Assembly (NCBI GenBank): GCA_015680685.1
Contig: MNCI01030356.1
Coordinates: 283,398-347,397, forward strand
Length of the DNA: 64,000 bases
Origin: Gnetum montanum
Lineage: Eukaryota; Streptophyta; Gnetopsida; Gnetales; Gnetaceae
Direction: 5' to 3'
Below are positions 58,975 through 64,000 of this stretch, in pieces. A program made the position numbers and the translations under genes. The notes under the pieces are model-generated. The model made no database searches. It saw only the letters and a list, made by a program, of their open reading frames with translations, and was not told the DNA's origin. Position 1 is the first letter of the stretch. Each line of letters begins with the position of its first letter.

Positions 58975-59165
58975 AGCTAGAGTAGATGGTTGTTACATGG
59001 TTGAAGAAATTAAAATTGAGCACAGTGCAAGAAATCCATATCCCCTTCCAAAAGATGTGAAATATTTTATTCAATACTTTGTCATGCCACATGATCATCT
59101 AAATTATGCATTGACTTGGTATGCTTTCTTTAGTAAAAAAATGTATTATTTAAAAGAAATGGAAT
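58975..59165 (+). pseudogene. SURF1: SURF1-like gene fragment
   Basis: The reading frame at 58997-59150 gives MVEEIKIEHSARNPYPLPKD followed by FVMPHDHLNYALTWYAFF. This closely resembles the C-terminal part of plant SURF1, a mitochondrial inner-membrane factor for cytochrome c oxidase assembly (conserved NPYPLPKDV and HLNYxxTWY). Only about 55 residues are present, with LINE sequence on both sides. The following 180 bases (to about 59350) do not match the LINE and may be part of the same insertion. It is a gene fragment, not a working gene. Confidence 0.72.
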
Positions 59166-59369
59166 TTATGGGACACTTGTTTAAAGTCCCATGTGAATTG
59201 AACACTTGTTTATTATGGTAGTTATGATTAACCACCATGGTGGTTGTAATTACCAGACACTTGTCAAATATAGCATTTAACTCTATGGTTGTTATAACTA
59301 ACCCTCAAAATGTTTGTAAGGCATAAATTTGTTATTTAATGTAATGGTAATATTGGTTAGTGGATTTCT

Positions 59370-59864
59370 CTAAAGCCTTAGAAAATCTTGAAAAATGATT
59401 CTATTTTCAAAATTTTAAGAATACATAGTTCTTTTAAATCTAATTTGAATATTCTATGAAATTACATGATTGACAAAATTGAAAAGAAACTTGATAAATA
59501 AAAAGAAAAACATCTTACCCTTTCTAATAAAGTTTTGGTTTTTAAGTTAAATTTTTATTATTCTTGTTGTTAGACTTCTACAAAAGTTTCTTATCATTGA
59601 ATTAATTGTATTATCTGTTAATTTCTTTGGTTGTTTAAGCAACATAGAAAAATGTTTTCCAAAGTTTCTTGGGATATTTGCACTAGTAGCAAGAAAGATG
59701 GAGGACTTCACCTCATTTATTATTATATCTAAGTTGTTTCTTAGAAAAATGGATTACAAAATGTATTGATGGAGATGATGTCTCAATGCCTTTTATAAAA
59801 AAAACGTATGTAAGGAAAACCAAAAAATGATAATATATGATCTTCTAATGATTTTATTCATTGT
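59370..59864 (+). pseudogene. LINE post-RT region
   Basis: Reads LTLSNKVLVFKLNFYYSCC, then FSKVSWDICTSSKKDGGLHL, the usual region after RT in plant L1 elements. Ends at the ATTGT duplication of the solo LTR. Confidence 0.6.
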
Positions 59865-60750
59865 TGATGAGGGGCGAGGTACCCCTACACCCAACCGTAT
59901 GAATCACAAGCGTTTAAGCACAATCTAGTCAAATTTTGTGCATAGGACTAGTTATGCATCTAGATAATTATGCCTTGATCACAATCCGTTGTCTTCCCAT
60001 TTGTACTAGTGGTAGCTTTGTCATGTATGGTTTAGTTCAAAGTGAGGCATATGATGATTGATGTTGTATAGCGCTAAGCTACTCCTAATGATAATAAAGA
60101 GATTAATTAATTAAGCTAATTAACATTGGAAAGTAAAATCTAAACTAGCCTATGTACGATGAGTATCTATTCCTAATCATCCGCGCACACCTTGGACTTC
60201 ATGTAACTACAATTGGGATTACCAAGCATACATCACTGAATTTACCAAATGATACATTGCTGGGTTGTTAAGTAATTACGCCTAAGTGCTCACAATTAGT
60301 CATACTCATTCTGCTTAATGATAGGAATAATAAAGAGTAATAAATGGAAACATTAACTAAGGAAAATAGTAAATCATTAAACAATTAAAAATAATAATAA
60401 ATCTAAGTGGATGCTAGAATGATGAAAGTAATCTTGATCTTTATTGTTGGTCATGTAACACATCCAAGTATGTCACACTCAAATAAGGATGCTGTACAAT
60501 TACTTAACATCACACTACAAGCATGCATTAAAAAACAGACTAACAAAATTCTAACTACTTTGAAATTTCTAAAAAGGCTATCTCAAATTTATCTCCCATC
60601 TATGCATCCAAGTGTGGTATTTATAGGCTAGCATAGGAGGAGCGATATCAGATGCCCAACATCAAAGGTTGTGCCTAATATTGGATACTTGATATCATGA
60701 CCTTGATATTGGATATCCAATATCATGACCTTGCAAAACATGACTCATCA
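59865..60750 (-). repeat. Solo LTR, TGATG...CATCA family
   Basis: 886 bases, starts TGATGAGGGG and ends tgactcatca. Flanks are ATTGT (59860-59864) and ATTAT (60751-60755), a target duplication with one transition. Related to the LTRs at 3126, 9051 and 63135 (gaggtacccctacac, gggattaccaagc). Carries GATATC motifs at 60643, 60691 and 60712. Confidence 0.8.
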
Positions 60751-60879
60751 ATTATCATGTTTTCCCTTAGGCCATTTCTATTCTTAGTTCTCTAATTCTT
60801 AAACAAATTTGAAAGACCCAATACAAACTTAGTAAGTACTAGAATTATAATCATATTATAGTTTTCGAATATATGCTTA

Positions 60880-61730
60880 AGAAAATTAGCCCATTATGGC
60901 TACTTTTTAATTAAAGAGCTTGGGCTGATTATTTATCTAAGTTGTATGCTACTTGAAGTAAGTTTGGTATAATAGTTTCCTATCTATGTATGCATAATGG
61001 ATGGATTACATGGAAGGAGACTTCTAACCTTTATGGTTTGAATAGAAAGAGAAAAAAAGATTTCAAAAAATTAGTTTTTGATCTTGAGAATTTATTTAAA
61101 TTTAAAAATAGGTTGCATCAAGCTTTTCTATACATTTTTTGAAAGGATGATAAATCTATTTTTTCTAACTCTAAAGTTGCACATGCAATTATTGGTAAGA
61201 ATGATTTTATTTATAATAAATTCAATAAGGCTTGGAAAATGAAATTATCACATCACTTTTGAATGAGGAAAATGGAAGATATTTGAAGAGTTTCTTTGTT
61301 TCTAAAAATTTATATTTTTTAGGGTGTCTTATTTATTAAGATGTTCCTATCAACACTTATCTTCAACATATGGGAATTGTTTCTTATCAATATTCTCTTT
61401 ATGGAAGTAAAAACTCATTTTCTCATTTTTTTTGAGTATCTAGTTACATAGCATGTTTGGAAATAGATATCTATAATTTGTAACAGTTTTCAACTAATCA
61501 TTAATGATAATACTTCTTGTAATTAATTTGCTTTGATTGCTTCCTTTCTTTACATTTGGAAGTGTCTTTGGTTGCTTGTTCTCTATTCTATTTGGAAGCT
61601 TCACTTTCAATAACAAGAGCATACCTATGACATCTTTTGAAGTTAAATATTAGATTCTTATACAAAAAATTCTTCCACTAAAAACTGAACAACTAATTTA
61701 GTTCATACAGTATTAATTTCTTTTTGCTTT
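60880..61730 (+). pseudogene. LINE C-terminal region
   Basis: Stop-riddled frame with phrases such as GWITWKETSNLYGLNRK and INTYLQHMGIVSYQYSLYGS, the order seen in the C-terminal zinc-binding RT-associated region of plant L1 polyproteins. Confidence 0.55.
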
Positions 61731-61740
61731 TGTTTTCAAA

Positions 61741-62328
61741 GCTTACATTAAAATGAAATGAAATGAAGCTTTATTATGTTTGAAGACACATGGGATCTAT
61801 TGGAAAGGTATTACATTTTCATGAACAATAAAGATAAACTCTACAATTTGACCAAGCATCAATAGGAGTATCAAAAAAAAATCATACAAATTTTTTACTA
61901 TAACATTATAATGCTATATCAAATGGGTAGGTAGAGCATAGGAAAGAACATACATAACTAATCTTCAAGGACTCATAATATGTACAATTAATAAATGTGC
62001 TCTTCTTGGAGGAGTTGAATCCATCTTTAACTTTCAATTCTAACATAATGAAAACTTAAGCAAAGCTTGTTGATTATATTCTAATACTTGATTGTAATAG
62101 CAGCCAAGAGATAGTGAGCTTCTACATCTAGTTTATTAGATCTAATGTAGTGTAAATGAAATTATTTTTTGTCTTTCACATTAGACTATATCTATGTTAA
62201 AACCTTTTACTTAACTAGCTAATGAATATGCTTAGGATTTTCCTACACATCATCCCAAGAGATATTCCATTTTCTCAATCATTACATCCTCTAAAAGTAT
62301 CAACCATGGTCTCAGAAATCCCTAGGAA
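61741..62328. other. AT-rich DNA, nothing identified
   Basis: No clear coding or repeat. The right part may be the tail of the minus-strand LINE. Confidence 0.35.
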
Positions 62329-63115
62329 CTACTTTAGAAAATGTGTCTTACCTTGAGAGATATGCATGCTATGAGTGTATGTAATGAATTGGCATAACAC
62401 TTTTGCTTCTAAAGGTAATAAATCACATTTACATAATAACATTAAGTAAGGTATTTGCATCTTCACCTTTAATTTATTGAGAAAGAAAATTTTTTTACAA
62501 TCTTTCAATATCTTTCCAAAGTATAGCTTTGAGTCTAGGTCCCTAAATAATGCATCAATATAATACAATAGGATAGATGATAGTCTAACAATGAGGTGTT
62601 TGCCTAGTGGTATACATCTTGGCTTGGTAACCTCAAGTCATAGGTTTGATTGTACTAGGTAGCACTAAGTTATAAACTTCTATAAATCTTGGGGGATGCC
62701 TATGTTTTACTTATTTTGGGTTTCAACAACCCCCTCCCCTTGAAAATTTTATTTTTTGAGCTTTTAAGCCCAAAGTCCTAAACCCTTGCATTTATTTTTG
62801 AAAGCATATAGAGCCTTGAAACCTCTTGCTATTTTTTCTTTGATGCACTTTCCCTACATGAAATTATCCATATAAATGAGATCCAAATATTTAAAAGAAT
62901 CTACTATTTGCACATTGGTACCTCCAAAATGGAAGTTATACTAGGTATTTCTTGTACTACAAATCATCAATTTGGTTTTATTTACATTCACTTGAAGATC
63001 AAATGAATGACAACAATTTTCAAAATTTTGCAATATATTTTAAATACCTTCTACAATAGTGGAGATCAAGGTAGCATCATTTGCATATAAAAAAAGATTC
63101 ACTACTTGGGATCTA
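62329..63115 (-). pseudogene. Second LINE, reverse transcriptase and C-terminal part
   Basis: The minus strand reads LFLYANDATLISTIVEGI (63076-63087 encodes YAND, usually YADD). Then DLQVNVNKTKLMICSTRNT, VDSFKYLDLIYMDN and KALYAFKNKCKGL follow. After a SINE-like insertion the open frame 62568-62329 continues with KMQIPYLMLLCKCDLLPLEA. The KT-K and FKYL arrangement looks less like plant L1 than other LINE clades, but the clade is not settled here. No endonuclease seen. Confidence 0.7.
62590..62745 (+). mobile_element. tRNA-derived SINE inserted in the LINE
   Basis: An A-box-like ttgcctagtggt (62600-62611) and B-box-like ggtttgattgt (62643-62653) are 31 bases apart, as in tRNA-derived RNA polymerase III promoters. 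LINE-coding sequence lies on both sides. The tail is pyrimidine-rich (accccctcccctt). Ends are approximate and no target duplication was defined. Confidence 0.55.
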
Positions 63116-63160
63116 ATTTTGATAACATGACTATTGATGAGTCATGAATTTGTTGGCTAT

Positions 63161-63256
63161 GATATCACTATCATGATATCACAGCTGTGATATCACAATG
63201 GCTGTGATATCACAGCCGCGATATCACAACCACGATATCACATCAGCTACGATATC
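63161..63256. promoter_or_regulatory. Array of seven GATATC palindromes upstream of TATA
   Basis: GATATC at 63161, 63175, 63189, 63206, 63220, 63234 and 63251, most within tgatatcac. Spacings are 14, 14, 17, 14, 14, 17. The array ends about 18 bases before the TATA-like box, so a promoter role is plausible. Confidence 0.7.
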
Positions 63257-63273
63257 GCGACCCGTCGCCAGTT

Positions 63274-63287
63274 CTATGAATAAGAGG
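63274..63287 (+). promoter_or_regulatory. TATA-like box of the LTR
   Basis: ctatgaataagagg corresponds to ctataaataagagg in the LTR at 9051, with one change in the TATA core. Confidence 0.5.
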
Positions 63288-64000
63288 TGGCTCTCCCTTG
63301 TTTCACATCTAGTTTTAGTCTCTTAGCGAAGCTCTACCAGTTTTTCCCTTCCAGAGATAGAATAATTTCCTAGTGTTTGCCCGCAGTGTGGTGATTGTAA
63401 TTGTATGGCATCCTTATTCGAGTGTGATGTACTTGGACATGCACATGATCAGAAATAAAGATCGAGATTACTTCATCATTGCAGCATTCACTTAGTTTAA
63501 TTATTTATTTATTTAATTGTTATTTACTACTTTCCTAGTTAATATCTCTCACCCTTAAACTCATGTTAAACGCAAAATGAGTACGACTTAATCACGAGCA
63601 TTTAAGTATGACTACTTGGTAACCCAATAGCATACCTAGGCCATGCGCTTGGTAATCCCAGTGGTAGACATGCACGAGGTCCAAGATGTGTACGGATGAT
63701 TAAGGAACGGATGCTCATCGCACTTAGGCTAGTGTAGATTCTCTCTTACCCTATTCCTCCTAGATTAGTTAATATTACTTTCTGTTGCCTTCAGGAGTAG
63801 CATTAGATTAGGACCACATCATACACCTCACTTTGGACTAAACCATACGTGACAAAGATAATACTAGTCCAGGTGGGAAGACAGCGAACTGTGACCTAAG
63901 GCTAACTATCTAGGTGCCACAACTAGTATGTCTATGGAGTTCGACTGGATCGTGCATGAAAATGCTCGTATTCATATGGTTGAGTGTAGGGGTACCTCGC

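Larger units (their letters stand above)
57815..61740 (+). mobile_element. L1-like LINE remnant with two insertions
   Basis: Non-LTR retrotransposon pieces in one orientation: reverse transcriptase (58190-58960), post-RT region (59370-59770) and the C-terminal part (60880-61720). A SURF1-like fragment and a solo LTR interrupt it. The 3' end near 61740 has an aaatgaaatgaaatgaag phrase. Endonuclease is not recognised. Confidence 0.7.
63135..64000 (+). repeat. LTR of the TGATG...CATCA family, cut by the window end
   Basis: Starts TGATGAGTCATG, the reverse complement of the end of the solo LTR at 59865-60750. It runs to the last base, where gaggtacccctacac appears in reverse complement. Only a few bases should be missing. 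Whether it is a solo LTR or the edge of an element cannot be seen. Confidence 0.82.

Noticed and set aside
63161-63256. CRISPR-like regular array
   Set aside because: Plant nuclear DNA, 6-base palindromes and no unique spacers. It is an LTR promoter repeat.

Overview
The window is plant nuclear DNA made almost entirely of LTR retrotransposons, with LINE, SINE and organellar fragments between them. The plant origin rests on a Tat-lineage Ty3/gypsy element with two RNase H domains, Ty1/copia elements primed by initiator-Met tRNA, L1-like LINE remnants and a nuclear copy of the plastid atpA gene. No intact host gene is visible. The species cannot be named from the sequence. Most of the DNA is very AT-rich and decayed. 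Two better preserved, more GC-rich elements (3126-9617 and 12567-31399) stand out as younger.

Layout. 1-3120: old AT-rich DNA with a worn LTR copy. 3126-9617: a complete minus-strand gypsy element with LTRs, primer-binding site and a 5-bp target duplication (CTTGG), but only gag-protease and no reverse transcriptase. 9623-12561: minus-strand copia gag remnant and LTR-like palindrome clusters. 12567-31399: an 18.8-kb minus-strand Tat-lineage element with target duplication CATTG. Its internal order is gag, protease, a 5.7-kb spacer, then RT, RNase H, second RNase H and integrase. The spacer carries a multi-exon gene on the opposite (+) strand, with plausible GT-AG introns and a domain resembling FCP1/NIF HAD phosphatases. 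Arrays of short hairpin repeats lie at both ends of the spacer and after integrase; the hairpin stems differ between copies but stay paired.

31405-49564 is a nest four levels deep. A gypsy LTR is split by element X (32940-48171, duplication AAGAA). One LTR of X is split by element Y (36727-47889, AATAA/AATGA). Y is split by the copia element Z (38996-44909). The gypsy gag that follows is interrupted by a solo LTR (49565-51707). Next come a plastid atpA fragment (52236-52600), copia element W (52842 to about 57812), and an L1-like LINE (about 57815-61740). The LINE contains a fragment resembling the nuclear gene SURF1 and a solo LTR (59865-60750). Last are a second, minus-strand LINE carrying a tRNA-derived SINE, and an LTR running off the window end (63135-64000) with a regular array of GATATC palindromes upstream of its TATA box.

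All coding regions are broken. The lesions are mostly C-to-T or G-to-A changes (CGA to TGA, TGG to TAG, TG to TA at LTR ends), as expected of long-methylated DNA. The item most worth following up is the antisense spliced gene with its flanking hairpin arrays inside the Tat element.
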